DNA of 34,196 bases from a virus. The stretch spans positions 1-34,196 of the IMG/VR virus record IMGVR_UViG_3300028883_000098. One strand, given 5' to 3'. Each line of letters starts with the position of its first letter. Position 1 is the first letter of the stretch. This document shows, one piece after another, positions 14,126 through 22,407 of this stretch. The translations under genes were made by a program, and so were the position numbers. Below the pieces are notes generated by a model that was not told the DNA's origin, ran no database searches, and saw only the letters and a program-made list of their open reading frames with translations.

Positions 14126-15618
14126 TGAGTTGGTTCTCTGGGCTCTGGGACAGAGCAAAGGAGTGGTTTATGTCTAAGCTGCCAGTACAGGACATCTACA
14201 ACAAAATGGGCGTAAAGCCTCAAGTGTCTGTCGATATGCAGTCTCTCATCGATGCATGGAAGGCAACGTATCAGGGGCATCCGTCATGGAAAAGTGAAGA
14301 TATGCTTACTCTCAGCTTTCCCTCGATCGTCTGCTGGGATATCGCAAAGAAAGCGATCGGAGAGCTTGAGATCTCTGCGTCGCTTCCGACACCTGAAGGC
14401 CAGAAGGCCGTAATCGACGAGAACTCGACAGATTACATCAAGCGCAACATCCGACCGTTCATTCGTTCTCAGGTCGAGTATGGTCTCGCTATGGGTGGCA
14501 TCGTTGCCAGGCCGTGGTATGACCAGGACACGAAAAAGACGCGCATCGGCTTCTACACCGCAGACAACGCACTCCCCACAAAATGGGACGGGAAGAAGAT
14601 GACCGGGGTGATCCTGATTGACCAGATCACGAAAAACTCTGCAGGATCCTATACGACCTACACAAAGCTGGAAAGCATTGAACCTTCAGACAGCCTGTAC
14701 GACCCGCAGACGAATCAGACTGCATCAGGGTGGATGATCAAGACGCGCATTTTCAAGAGCACAGTAAAGTCAAGCATAGGTCAGGAAATCACATTCGCAA
14801 GCGCCCCTTCTCAGTGGGCCGGGATAACCCCGGATGTTCCAGTTCTCGGGAATGTCTGCCCCTTCGCGTACATGGGAACCCCGTGGGCAAACAACCAGGA
14901 TCTCAACAGTCCGCAGGGAACCAGCATCTTCCGTGACGCTATGGAGAACCTCGAGGAGCTGGACCGGACATACACGAACCTGAGCTGGGAGATCGAGGCC
15001 GGAAAGGCAGCGCTCTTCATTGACGAGTCTCTGCTTGATATTGACGAGAGCGGTAATATCAAAGAGACACAGACCGAGAAACGGCTGTACAGGAAGACAG
15101 CATCAGGAGACGGCAATCTCCTCGAGCCGTACAACCCGCCGATTCGCATTGAGCAGCTTAACGCTGCGCTGAAGACTCAGCTCTCAGTGATCTGCATGCT
15201 CTGTCACCTTGATGCAGGAGCTTACGTGTACGACGCTGCTCAGACCTCAGTTACAGCGACAGAGGTTCGCACAAAGCAACAGCAGACATACGGAACGATT
15301 CTCGATATCCAGGACAATATGATCCGTCCGTTCATCAAAGACCTGATCGACACCGTCCGGGGAGTGCAGATCCTCTACGTGCAGGACAAGGCAGAGTGGA
15401 TCCGTGAAGACATTGAGGTCGGCATCGACTTTGGAGACAGCATCCTCGTTGACGAGGAGACGGATCGGGCAACCGCACAGAGTGAGGTGTCGCTTGGTCT
15501 ACGATCTAAGCTCGCCTACCTGATGGAGTGGAGGGGGATGACCGAGGCGCATGCCCTCGCGGAAATCAAGAGGATTCAGGAGGAAACTCCGGTCCAGCAG
15601 ACCTTCTTCGGAGCATAG
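14125..15618 (+). CDS. Portal protein (SPP1 Gp6-like)
   Basis: The 497-residue protein has the length and pattern of Gp6-type portals: a helical N-terminus, the wing domain (about 60-330) and a C-terminal helical stretch with TATEVRTKQQQTYGTILDIQ at about 373-392 followed by IRPFIKDLID. Twelve copies form the ring at one capsid corner through which DNA enters and leaves. It sits between the large terminase and minor capsid genes, the usual order. Confidence 0.92.
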   Translation: MSWFSGLWDRAKEWFMSKLPVQDIYNKMGVKPQVSVDMQSLIDAWKATYQGHPSWKSEDMLTLSFPSIVCWDIAKKAIGELEISASLPTPEGQKAVIDENSTDYIKRNIRPFIRSQVEYGLAMGGIVARPWYDQDTKKTRIGFYTADNALPTKWDGKKMTGVILIDQITKNSAGSYTTYTKLESIEPSDSLYDPQTNQTASGWMIKTRIFKSTVKSSIGQEITFASAPSQWAGITPDVPVLGNVCPFAYMGTPWANNQDLNSPQGTSIFRDAMENLEELDRTYTNLSWEIEAGKAALFIDESLLDIDESGNIKETQTEKRLYRKTASGDGNLLEPYNPPIRIEQLNAALKTQLSVICMLCHLDAGAYVYDAAQTSVTATEVRTKQQQTYGTILDIQDNMIRPFIKDLIDTVRGVQILYVQDKAEWIREDIEVGIDFGDSILVDEETDRATAQSEVSLGLRSKLAYLMEWRGMTEAHALAEIKRIQEETPVQQTFFGA

Positions 15619-15621
15619 GCA

Positions 15622-15819
15622 GTGGAATACAAGTATCCTGAAGCTGCACTAGTCGAAATGCTCACGAAAGATAACAAGGCGATGCGAGAGGCTGGGTGCG
15701 AACTTGCAGAAGCTGCCATGAGAGTCATCAGGACATACGACGGGGTTCATCGTCTCGGGCTTGCTGTCGCAAAGTGGAACACTACTCTCGCAAACGAAGG
15801 TGGAAGAGATGCTCGATGA
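15622..15819 (+). CDS. Small helical protein between portal and minor capsid genes
   Basis: A 65-residue, probably all-helical protein starting at a GTG three bases after the portal stop, with CGGAG about 11 bases upstream. No family is recognised. Its end overlaps the next gene by 11 bp, so it may serve partly to couple translation between the portal and minor capsid genes. Confidence 0.6.
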   Translation: MEYKYPEAALVEMLTKDNKAMREAGCELAEAAMRVIRTYDGVHRLGLAVAKWNTTLANEGGRDAR

Positions 15820-16933
15820 CAGGATCCTTTTCAGCCTGGAGACAGAGATCAACCGCATCTACTCAGAGGTCGAGACAGAGTTCGTCTCGGCGATTGCTCG
15901 TGAGCTGGCGCGTGGATCTTCTGCGTCCGTTTCACCGATCGCCTGGCGAACCGAGAAACTCAGGCAGATGGGAAGGTTAGAAGGGAAGCTCACTACTCTC
16001 CTGCAGAAACGCTCCCGGGCGATCACTCCGGAGATCGAGAAAGCTGTCTTCTCGGCCATGCTCTCGGCTGGTGAAGCGGATGACAGCATTCTGAAGCAGA
16101 TCGCTTCAATCAAGGCACAGGTTGACGCAGGAACCTTCATTCCCACTTCGAAATCAAGCGTGTTCGAGCAGCTCGCAGCCTCTGCGATCGCCAACGCCAA
16201 GACGGGAATGAACCTGACAAATACCGGAGCTCTGCAGGCTGTTTCCCAGATGTGGACCGGAGCCGTAAACGATGCATACGTGCGAACACTCACAGGATCC
16301 ATGTCGCTCGACCAGGCTGTGAAGCGATCAATCAGGACTATCGGGAAGCAGGGTGCCTACGTGAACTACATCTCAGCGAACGGAAAGCAGACAAGGAACA
16401 CCCTCGAGGTTGCCATCAGACGTGATGTCGTCACCTCAGTGAACCAGGCAGCCGCCGAGGTTACGATGGGCCGCTGCGACGAAAACGAGCTGGATCTTGT
16501 CGAAGTCACTTCACACGCAGGATCCCGCCCGGAGCACGCGCAGTGGCAGGGTAAAGTGTATTCCCTCCACGGGAAGACAGCGGGCTATCAGCTCCTCGCG
16601 ATCGCTACCGGGTACGGAGAGGTTGATGGACTCTGCGGGGTGAACTGCAGGCACTCGTTCTACCCGTACTACCCCGGACTCTCGAAGCAGAACGAGAACG
16701 ACACGACCAAGCGCGAGAATGAGAATATCTACCAAAACACCCAGAAGCAGAGAGCACTCGAAAGCAACATCAGAAAAGCAAAACGTGAGGCACGTGTGTG
16801 CGATGCTGCAGGAGACTCGGCCGGAGCTGAAGCAGCTGCACAGCGGGTCAGAGGATACCAGGAGAAGATGAGACAGTTTATCCGGGAGACAGGCCTGACC
16901 AGGCAGTACCCGAGAGAACAGATCTACGCATAG
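15809..16933 (+). CDS. Minor capsid protein 2-like head protein
   Basis: The protein has 374 residues from the ATG at 15809, five bases after AAGGTGG. The C-terminal half carries the signature of phage minor capsid protein 2/head morphogenesis proteins: VTSHAGSRPEHAQWQGKVY (about 234-252), then GYGEVDGLCGVNCRHSFYPY (about 273-292). The first half is helical. A final basic coiled segment (about 310-370) follows. Such proteins are packaged in the procapsid in low copy beside the portal and may be ejected with the DNA. Confidence 0.88.
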   Translation: MLDDRILFSLETEINRIYSEVETEFVSAIARELARGSSASVSPIAWRTEKLRQMGRLEGKLTTLLQKRSRAITPEIEKAVFSAMLSAGEADDSILKQIASIKAQVDAGTFIPTSKSSVFEQLAASAIANAKTGMNLTNTGALQAVSQMWTGAVNDAYVRTLTGSMSLDQAVKRSIRTIGKQGAYVNYISANGKQTRNTLEVAIRRDVVTSVNQAAAEVTMGRCDENELDLVEVTSHAGSRPEHAQWQGKVYSLHGKTAGYQLLAIATGYGEVDGLCGVNCRHSFYPYYPGLSKQNENDTTKRENENIYQNTQKQRALESNIRKAKREARVCDAAGDSAGAEAAAQRVRGYQEKMRQFIRETGLTRQYPREQIYA

Positions 16934-16943
16934 GAGGAAAAAC

Positions 16944-17210
16944 GTGCAGATAGATTTCAGGCTTTCATTCAAGTTCGACGAGAAGACGGGAGGGGTAAGC
17001 GTCGCGTATGCTCCCCTTGTTCCCGAGCAGTTCGAGAAAGGGCAGAAGAAGCTCATGGTGTGGCAGGACGCTTACATGCACGCCACTCTCGGCGCAATCG
17101 ATGAGTTCCTTCACAAGAACGGTCATATCGGGAAGCGCGAAGTCAAGCGCTTCATGAAGACTCGCAATAAGAATATCAAGGCTCAGAAAAAGGCTCGGAA
17201 AGCGGGGTGA
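16944..17210 (+). CDS. Hypothetical protein in head module
   Basis: An 88-residue protein starting at a GTG six bases after AGGAGG. The N-terminal 30 residues look beta-rich, the rest helical, and the last 25 residues are very basic (KTRNKNIKAQKKARKAG), suggesting contact with DNA or RNA. No family is recognised. Its stop codon lies within the stem of the terminator-like hairpin at 17201-17239. Confidence 0.65.
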   Translation: MQIDFRLSFKFDEKTGGVSVAYAPLVPEQFEKGQKKLMVWQDAYMHATLGAIDEFLHKNGHIGKREVKRFMKTRNKNIKAQKKARKAG

Positions 17211-17239
17211 AATCTCACCTAACCGCTACCCCCTTTTTT
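17201..17239 (+). terminator. Terminator-like hairpin between packaging and capsid genes
   Basis: AGCGG-GGTGA, loop aatc, TCACC, a three-base bulge and CCGCT form a 10-bp interrupted stem (17201-17227). ACCCCC and six T's (17234-17239) follow. It could end or attenuate transcription after the packaging genes so that capsid genes are expressed separately. Five bases lie between stem and T-run, which weakens it as a terminator. It contains the second copy of the 20-bp repeat (17216-17235). Confidence 0.5.
17216..17235. repeat. 20-bp direct repeat, copy 2
   Basis: This copy is identical to 12214-12233, about 5 kb upstream. The two copies flank the terminase-portal-minor capsid block. Here the repeat forms the right arm of a hairpin and runs into a T-tract. 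Confidence 0.6.
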
Positions 17240-17344
17240 CTGACCGAAAGATGCTTGACAATAGAAAGTGCCTGTGAGTGAGGGCATATTCACTCGACTC
17301 CTACGCCGGGGCGACCGGCATACAAAACCGCATGGAGGAAACGG
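17240..17344 (+). promoter_or_regulatory. Leader of the scaffold/capsid genes
   Basis: This gap before the scaffold gene has TTGACA at about 17252-17257 but no -10 box at normal spacing (CATATT lies 24 bases on). It also has two inverted repeats, GAGTGA/TCACTC (about 17276-17298) and GCCGG/CCGGC (about 17306-17321). GGAGG lies before the ATG at 17345. It may hold a late promoter using a non-standard factor, or an RNA leader stabilising the abundant capsid message. Confidence 0.4.
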
Positions 17345-17947
17345 ATGCTGAAAGGATTGAAAGAGCTGCTGAAGAAAAAAACAGAGCAGGCGGACTTCAC
17401 GGACGAACAGTTCCAGGAAGAGCTCAACAAGCTCCTCGCTGAGGAGTGGGTTCCGAAGGGAACGTTCAACGAGACGAATGAGGCGAAGAAGCTGGCGGAA
17501 GGTCAGCTCAAGGACGCGAACACTCAGCTCGACAACCTGAAGAAAAACGCTTCGCTCACCGATGAGCAGAAGAAGGAGCTCGATGATCTCAAGGCAAAGA
17601 TGGATGAACAGGAAACGACCTACAAGAAAGAGCTTCAGGAAACGAAGAGGGGTTACGCCCTCGAGCAGGCGCTCACCGGTGCGAAGGCAAGAGACGTTAA
17701 AAGCGTTCTTCCTCACATCGATCAGAGCAAACTGGCATGGTCCGACGACAACTCCCTTGCCGGTGGCCTGAAGGAACAGCTTGAAGCGCTGCAGAAGGAT
17801 AAGAGTTTTCTGTTCGAAGAATCAGGAGGAGACCAGACTCAGGGCAAACCCCGGTTCGGTGGATCTCCTGGCGAACAACCCAAAGCCGGCGAAGCTGCAA
17901 TTCAGGCTCGATTCGCTGAAAAGCTTGGGGTTAAACCACAGGCATAG
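17345..17947 (+). CDS. Scaffolding protein (GP20-like)
   Basis: A 200-residue acidic protein, mostly coiled coil at about residues 45-105 (repeated LKDANTQLDNLKKN-like heptads), followed by ALEQALTGAKARDVKSVLPH at about 102-121, which is typical of phage scaffold GP20 proteins. A Gly/Pro-rich linker then leads to a short C-terminal helix that usually binds the capsid protein. It shapes the procapsid and leaves before DNA fills it. Located directly before the major capsid gene. Confidence 0.9.
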   Translation: MLKGLKELLKKKTEQADFTDEQFQEELNKLLAEEWVPKGTFNETNEAKKLAEGQLKDANTQLDNLKKNASLTDEQKKELDDLKAKMDEQETTYKKELQETKRGYALEQALTGAKARDVKSVLPHIDQSKLAWSDDNSLAGGLKEQLEALQKDKSFLFEESGGDQTQGKPRFGGSPGEQPKAGEAAIQARFAEKLGVKPQA

Positions 17948-17956
17948 GAGTGAAAC

Positions 17957-19174
17957 ATGGCCGTTAACTACGCAACAATTTTCAGCCCTGTGATCGATCA
18001 GGCACTGGCTGTCGGAATGACTTCCGAACTTATGCAGGCAGATGCAGCCGACGTCAAGTACGAAGGCGGGAATTCGGTCAAAGTGGCAACCATCACAGCC
18101 CCCGGGCTGGGTGACTATTCGAGGACTTCAGGATACAAGAGCGGCACGATGAGTGTTGACTGGACTGAGTACACCTTCGAAAAAGACAGAGCTGTCGAGA
18201 TCAACATTGACAAGTATGATCTGGACGAGACGAACTTCGTCGACAGCGTCGCCAATGCGATGAAGGTGATGAAGGAGCAGAACTCTGATCCTGAGATCGA
18301 CGCATATCGCTACGCAAAGGTTTTCAGTGCTGTGGCAGCCACTGCTCTGGCAGCGACCCCGGCTCCTATGGAAGCCTACACCCCTGCAGCAGCAACCATT
18401 CTCAGCAAACTGCAGAATGACATGACTGAAGTACAGGACATTGCAGGCGAGACAGCTCCGATCGTGTGTTACATGAGCCGAAAAGCTTATGGCGTACTCA
18501 CCCAGAGTTCCGAACTCTCGAAGCAGCTTCAGGTCCTTGAAACAAACGTCAACGGTGTAATGACCAAGGTCAAAGGCATCGATGACATGCCGATTATCCC
18601 CGTTCCTTCTCTGCGTATGAGAACCGCGTACACGTTCAACAGCGGTGAATCTTCATTCGGGTTCGCAGCGGCTGCAACCGCAGGCCGGATCAACTGGATC
18701 ATCGCACCCCGCGGATCGCTCAAGGGTGTCATCAAAGGTGATGACGTCAAAGTCTTCGATCCTCCCAACAACATCAAATACAGCGGATGGCTTATCCAGC
18801 TCCGGCTTTACCACACGCTGATCGTGATGTCTGAGAAGATCACTTCCATGCGGATCAGCTTCCAGCCTGGAACAAGCGCTCTGTCTGTGACTGTAGCTGC
18901 AGGAGCAGCCGCAGGAACCAAGGCAACAGCAACTGCAGGAACCGGGAACGCTCTCCGCTATGCGCTCACCGACGCTTCAATCGGCGGGACTGCGCTGAAG
19001 GACGTGCACATCTCGGAGCTGGAAGATCTGTCCTCTTCGGACTACACCAGTGGGGCCGACATCGCAGCCGCTACCGCTGGCAAGTATCTCACGGTTGTCG
19101 CATACAACACGACCACCGGACTGATCGCAACTTCCTACGAGAAGCTGCTCGCGTCAGGAGATATCTACTCCTAA
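17957..19174 (+). CDS. Major capsid protein with C-terminal extra domain
   Basis: A 405-residue protein, RBS AGGAG. Residues about 1-300 look like the HK97-fold capsid proteins of siphophages (extended N-arm, long helix around VDSVANAMKVMKEQN, and a C-terminal IKYSGWLIQLRLYHTLIVM strand region). Residues about 305-405 are an added Ala/Thr/Gly-rich, beta-like domain (SLSVTVAAGAAAGTKATA type). The extension probably sits on the outer face of the shell as a built-in decoration. No protease gene is seen nearby and no N-terminal delta domain is obvious. Confidence 0.9.
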   Translation: MAVNYATIFSPVIDQALAVGMTSELMQADAADVKYEGGNSVKVATITAPGLGDYSRTSGYKSGTMSVDWTEYTFEKDRAVEINIDKYDLDETNFVDSVANAMKVMKEQNSDPEIDAYRYAKVFSAVAATALAATPAPMEAYTPAAATILSKLQNDMTEVQDIAGETAPIVCYMSRKAYGVLTQSSELSKQLQVLETNVNGVMTKVKGIDDMPIIPVPSLRMRTAYTFNSGESSFGFAAAATAGRINWIIAPRGSLKGVIKGDDVKVFDPPNNIKYSGWLIQLRLYHTLIVMSEKITSMRISFQPGTSALSVTVAAGAAAGTKATATAGTGNALRYALTDASIGGTALKDVHISELEDLSSSDYTSGADIAAATAGKYLTVVAYNTTTGLIATSYEKLLASGDIYS

Positions 19175-19344
19175 TGTTTCTGCTGAAGAAGTCTGACTTC
19201 GACTTTGTTGCGCGGTCAGACGTGAAAGGCGCACAGCAGGCAATCGACGAGGGGTACGAACTTGTAGGTGAATGCGATGAGAAGACCTACAAGATCACGA
19301 AAGATCTCCACGTCCTGCCGAAGGAAACGAAGAAGAAGGGGTAA
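19174..19344 (+). CDS. Short protein after the capsid gene
   Basis: A 56-residue frame starts at an ATG overlapping the capsid stop by one base (TAATG) and ends three bases before the next gene. The product is compact alpha/beta with a Lys-rich end (ETKKKG). Its perfect fit between two real genes and the TAATG restart junction support it as a real gene. Small proteins here can be capsid stabilisers; no family is recognised. Confidence 0.75.
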   Translation: MFLLKKSDFDFVARSDVKGAQQAIDEGYELVGECDEKTYKITKDLHVLPKETKKKG

Positions 19345-19347
19345 CCG

Positions 19348-19737
19348 ATGGCGTACATAGACCAGACCTATTACAACAGCATGAGTTCAACCACCATAGC
19401 CGAAGCTGAGTTCTCGCCGATGGCGGAAAGGGCATCAGACATTGTCGATGCTCTGACCTTCCGAGCCGTCGCCAGATACTCTCTCGTCGAGGGTGACACG
19501 CTTTATGCTCTCGTGAAGAAGGCGGTCATGTACCAGATGGAGTTCATCCAGCGAACATTCGGATCTCTCGATGCCTGGGAGAATGACGGAGCATCCCCGG
19601 AAGGAAGCGAATCGATCGGGAATTATTCCTACTCGAGGAAGGCCTCCAGCCGACAGACAGTCAATGGTCTTGCGGTAGCACCGCACATCCATTCTGTGCT
19701 TGCTCCTGTCATCGCTCTCGGGAGGAGGATAGGCTGA
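19348..19737 (+). CDS. Head-tail connector (adaptor)
   Basis: A 129-residue, largely helical protein (about residues 25-85) of the size and position of gp15/YqbG-type adaptor proteins that bind the bottom of the portal. RBS AAGGGG. It is the first of four connector-type genes between capsid and major tail protein, each overlapping the next by 1-8 bp. Assigned by order and fold pattern rather than motif. Confidence 0.72.
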   Translation: MAYIDQTYYNSMSSTTIAEAEFSPMAERASDIVDALTFRAVARYSLVEGDTLYALVKKAVMYQMEFIQRTFGSLDAWENDGASPEGSESIGNYSYSRKASSRQTVNGLAVAPHIHSVLAPVIALGRRIG

Positions 19738-20108
19738 TGGTATCACCGCAGGCGCTATGCGACACATTCACGCTCTTCGGTCAGGCGACCGTAGATCATG
19801 ACGATCCGTTTGAAACTTCAGGCGGTTCTGCTGTCGTGCTCACCCGCGTGAGATTCAGTCAGAGTTCCGGAGACCGCACTGTGGACGCGCATGGGGAAAC
19901 TTCCGCACGTCAGGCGATACTTTTCCTGTTTCACACGATAAGTCGCGCTGACGGCTCCCTGACGCTTCCCACGATTACAGTCGGCGATAAGCTGGCAGAG
20001 GGTTCACACACAACACAGCCGACAGACGTGCGTGTGTGGACAGTGAAGGGAGTAAAGATCCTGAAGGCCATGAGCCGGAATCATCACATGGAGGTGAGCC
20101 TTGTCTGA
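19737..20108 (+). CDS. Head completion / minor capsid protein
   Basis: A 123-residue, beta-rich protein in the head-closure position (gp16-like). The central part (AILFLFHTISRADG and VGDKLAEGSH) and VRVWTVKGVKIL near residues 97-108 fit the beta-barrel of stopper proteins and the minor capsid family found in Gram-positive phages. It probably plugs the portal complex after packaging. Confidence 0.7.
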   Translation: MVSPQALCDTFTLFGQATVDHDDPFETSGGSAVVLTRVRFSQSSGDRTVDAHGETSARQAILFLFHTISRADGSLTLPTITVGDKLAEGSHTTQPTDVRVWTVKGVKILKAMSRNHHMEVSLV

Positions 20109-20460
20109 CGACAAATTCTTTGACATCAAAGTACTCATCAACAATCGTGAGATCTTGGCAAGGTACGGCCGAAGGACCGAAGAGGCACAGAGGTTCCTGG
20201 ACAACGAGGTTCTCAGACAGTCACGGCCGTTCGTGCCGTTTCTGCAGGGGATCCTCGCGAACACTGCGCTGATCGAAGAGCCCGGTCGTATCATCTACGT
20301 CCAGCCATACGCGAGACGACAGTTCTATGGTGACTACTTTGATTTCACCCAGACCTATCACCCGCAGGCAGGGGCAAGATGGACGGACAGGGCGAAGGCG
20401 TCTCACATGCCAGCCTGGACGAAAGGTGTCGAGGCGATACTGCGAGGGGGTAACGCGTGA
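20101..20460 (+). CDS. Minor capsid / head-tail joining protein
   Basis: The protein has 119 residues from a TTG start after GGAGGTG, overlapping the previous gene by 8 bp. The segment FVPFLQGILANTALIEEPGRIIYVQPYARRQFYGDYF (residues about 41-78) and the ending ARWTDRAKASHMPAWTKGVE match the phage minor capsid protein 2-type joining family. It lies between the stopper and tail terminator genes, consistent with an HK97 gp10-like joining role. Confidence 0.78.
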   Translation: MSDDKFFDIKVLINNREILARYGRRTEEAQRFLDNEVLRQSRPFVPFLQGILANTALIEEPGRIIYVQPYARRQFYGDYFDFTQTYHPQAGARWTDRAKASHMPAWTKGVEAILRGGNA

Positions 20461-20876
20461 GTGCACTTGTGTATGACCTGGTCATGCTGATCGTGAACAA
20501 CCGCACGGAGCTCGGTATCCCCACTACCGTTCGCATGGATCGTCTTGAAGAATCCGGAGACAGTATTTCGGTGGCCATGAACGGCACACCGAAAACGCTC
20601 AAGGAGTACATCAACGGCACCAAAGTGAGGAAGGCTTCATTCGATGTCCTGGCAATCACGACCGAGACAGCCTCAGATGCTCAGAACCTGCAGGCAGTCG
20701 AATGGCTGGAAGCGATCGGTGCCCTTTTCGAAGGGATGAACAGATTCACACTATCGGGAACAAGGACGATTGTTGGTGCAACGCAGGTTACGATGCCGAC
20801 TATCGTGTCGCGAAATGAATCAGGGCGCGTGAGTTACGTCCTGAACATCTCTATCGAATACAGAGAGGAGGCTTGA
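20457..20876 (+). CDS. Tail terminator / minor capsid protein 3-like
   Basis: A 139-residue alpha/beta protein starting at GTG with a 4-bp overlap. Size, strand pattern and place immediately before the major tail protein match tail terminator proteins, which cap the finished tail tube. WLEAIGALFEGMNRF near residues 83-97 and the final strand VSYVLNISIEYRE are typical. Confidence 0.78.
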   Translation: MSALVYDLVMLIVNNRTELGIPTTVRMDRLEESGDSISVAMNGTPKTLKEYINGTKVRKASFDVLAITTETASDAQNLQAVEWLEAIGALFEGMNRFTLSGTRTIVGATQVTMPTIVSRNESGRVSYVLNISIEYREEA

Positions 20877-20878
20877 AA

Positions 20879-21358
20879 ATGGCCCAACTTACAAACACTG
20901 ACAAGTGGATGTTCATCAACAAGACACCCAGCACTACTGCATCGTATGTGCGCGTAGGTGAAGGGGTGACCGGGATTACTCCTGCCAACAACCCTATCAC
21001 CGACACCAAGCACTATGTGAACCATCAGAACCCCACAACGAAAGTCCTTGGCACCGCGAAGCAGTTTGCATTGGCCATGGAGCGCTATGTGGGCGACGAT
21101 GCGAACGACTTCATCGCCGGGCTTGCCGAGAAGATCGGAACTGACCTTGTGACCGACATCGTGATCGTTGACCACTACAGTACCGAGCTTGTGACCGCAA
21201 AGCCTGCGCGCAAGTACAGTGTGACGGTGATCGTGAACAACGAAGGTTCGATCGTCGGCGGTGGCGCTGCTGATATGGACGTGTCGATTCACGTGAACGG
21301 AGATCCGGTAGAAGGGACGTTCAACGAGACGACCAGCGCGTTCACCGAGGCTGAATAA
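20879..21358 (+). CDS. Major tail (tube) protein
   Basis: The protein has 159 residues from the ATG at 20879, eight bases after GAGAGGAGG; the in-frame TTG at 20873 is too close to that site. It is a beta-rich protein with TPSTTASYVRVGEGVTGI near the start and KYSVTVIVNNEGSIVGG in the second half, the usual pattern of siphophage tube proteins. Many copies stack into the tail tube around the tape measure. Confidence 0.85.
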   Translation: MAQLTNTDKWMFINKTPSTTASYVRVGEGVTGITPANNPITDTKHYVNHQNPTTKVLGTAKQFALAMERYVGDDANDFIAGLAEKIGTDLVTDIVIVDHYSTELVTAKPARKYSVTVIVNNEGSIVGGGAADMDVSIHVNGDPVEGTFNETTSAFTEAE

Positions 21359-21378
21359 TCAGCGATGACAACAGACAG

Positions 21379-21396
21379 CCGGGGGTAACACCCCGG
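21379..21396 (+). terminator. CCGGGG/CCCCGG hairpin after the major tail gene
   Basis: A 6-bp G/C stem with a 6-base loop lies in the 59-bp gap between the major tail gene and the tail chaperone. No real T-run follows, so it is more likely an RNA-stabilising or attenuating hairpin that lets the abundant tail-tube message outnumber downstream genes. Confidence 0.45.
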
Positions 21397-21417
21397 TTCA
21401 CTTCATAAGGGAATAAT

Positions 21418-21834
21418 ATGGCAAACGAAAAAACTGTCGGGATCTCAACAACGAACCAGGCAACTCTTTCACTGAGTATAGACGGAGCAAAGGTAGAGAT
21501 CCTGTTTCCCAGGACAGACCTCGAAGGGTATCGAAAGGCTGTTGAGGCGTTTAGGAACTTCGATGCGATCAAGGCGAAACTCGAGCAGAACGCTGAGGAT
21601 GAGACTGCATCAGATTCGATAAGGGGCGCAAATGCCCTCGAGCTTATCTCTGACATGATCGAAGAGTTCCAGGGAGTCGTGAAGTTCGCGATCGGCGAAG
21701 AAGAGTGGGATGAACACTTCAGGAAGATTGCTCGGCTTGTTTCTCTGGATGCCTGGGAAGCACTTGCTGTCCAGATCATCTCAGCCTACACGGAGTACGT
21801 TCGGCTCGCCACATCGACGGAAGGGAAGCTGTAG
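21418..21834 (+). CDS. Tail assembly chaperone (gpG-like)
   Basis: A 138-residue acidic, helical protein directly after the major tail protein, the position of tail assembly chaperones that coat the tape measure before tube assembly. AAGGGA precedes the ATG. Many phages make a longer form by -1 frameshifting into the next gene. I see no convincing slippery heptamer near the end of this gene, and the next gene has its own start. Confidence 0.75.
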   Translation: MANEKTVGISTTNQATLSLSIDGAKVEILFPRTDLEGYRKAVEAFRNFDAIKAKLEQNAEDETASDSIRGANALELISDMIEEFQGVVKFAIGEEEWDEHFRKIARLVSLDAWEALAVQIISAYTEYVRLATSTEGKL

Positions 21835-21836
21835 GG

Positions 21837-22400
21837 ATGGGCGGATGGTGCATCCTGACCGATGCGCTTCCAGAGTACATCGATGTCGGGGGAAATCAGA
21901 TCAAGATCGACACTCGGGCATCAACAGCGATCGACTGTAGCGCGAGGATCTCTTCAGGAGATCCTGATGTTATCAAGCTGCAGTATGTCTGCAAGCGATT
22001 CGGAGTCCCTGTCTCAATAGAAGGCTTCAAGGCTGCTGTGAAATTCATTCAAGGACCGGGCGAATCAAAAAAGTCGGCCAGACCTTCAGAGAAGGTCATG
22101 GACTACATACAGGATGCAGACCTGATCATCTCAGCTTTCCAACAGACATATAGCATGCAGTACAGCGAAGTCGTTTCACTCCACTGGTGGCACTTCCTTG
22201 CACTGTTTCATGGCCTTCCACATGACACGAGAATCATGGAAGTGATCAGGATCAGGTCGATGACGATCAATCCGAAAGACTCCGCCGATGAGAAGAGAAG
22301 AAAGCGTGAGCTGAAAAAGGCTGTCGCTCTGAAGGACACGAGAACAACTACCCAACGAAAAGATGACGTACAGCGTCAGTTCAACGAGCTGGGATTGTGA
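21837..22400 (+). CDS. Gp15-family tail protein (second chaperone)
   Basis: A 187-residue protein of the phage Gp15 family. The marker is the aromatic segment SLHWWHFLALFHGLP at about residues 115-129, followed by a basic C-terminal helix (DEKRRKRELKKAVAL). It sits between the first chaperone and the tape measure gene, where the second chaperone (gpT counterpart) is found. It starts two bases after the previous stop. Confidence 0.8.
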   Translation: MGGWCILTDALPEYIDVGGNQIKIDTRASTAIDCSARISSGDPDVIKLQYVCKRFGVPVSIEGFKAAVKFIQGPGESKKSARPSEKVMDYIQDADLIISAFQQTYSMQYSEVVSLHWWHFLALFHGLPHDTRIMEVIRIRSMTINPKDSADEKRRKRELKKAVALKDTRTTTQRKDDVQRQFNELGL

Positions 22401-22407
22401 GGGTAAT

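Noticed and set aside
21800-21840. A programmed -1 frameshift joining the two tail chaperone genes, as in lambda gpG/gpGT
   Set aside because: No slippery heptamer of the X-XXY-YYZ type is visible near the end of the first gene, and the second gene has its own ATG two bases after the stop.
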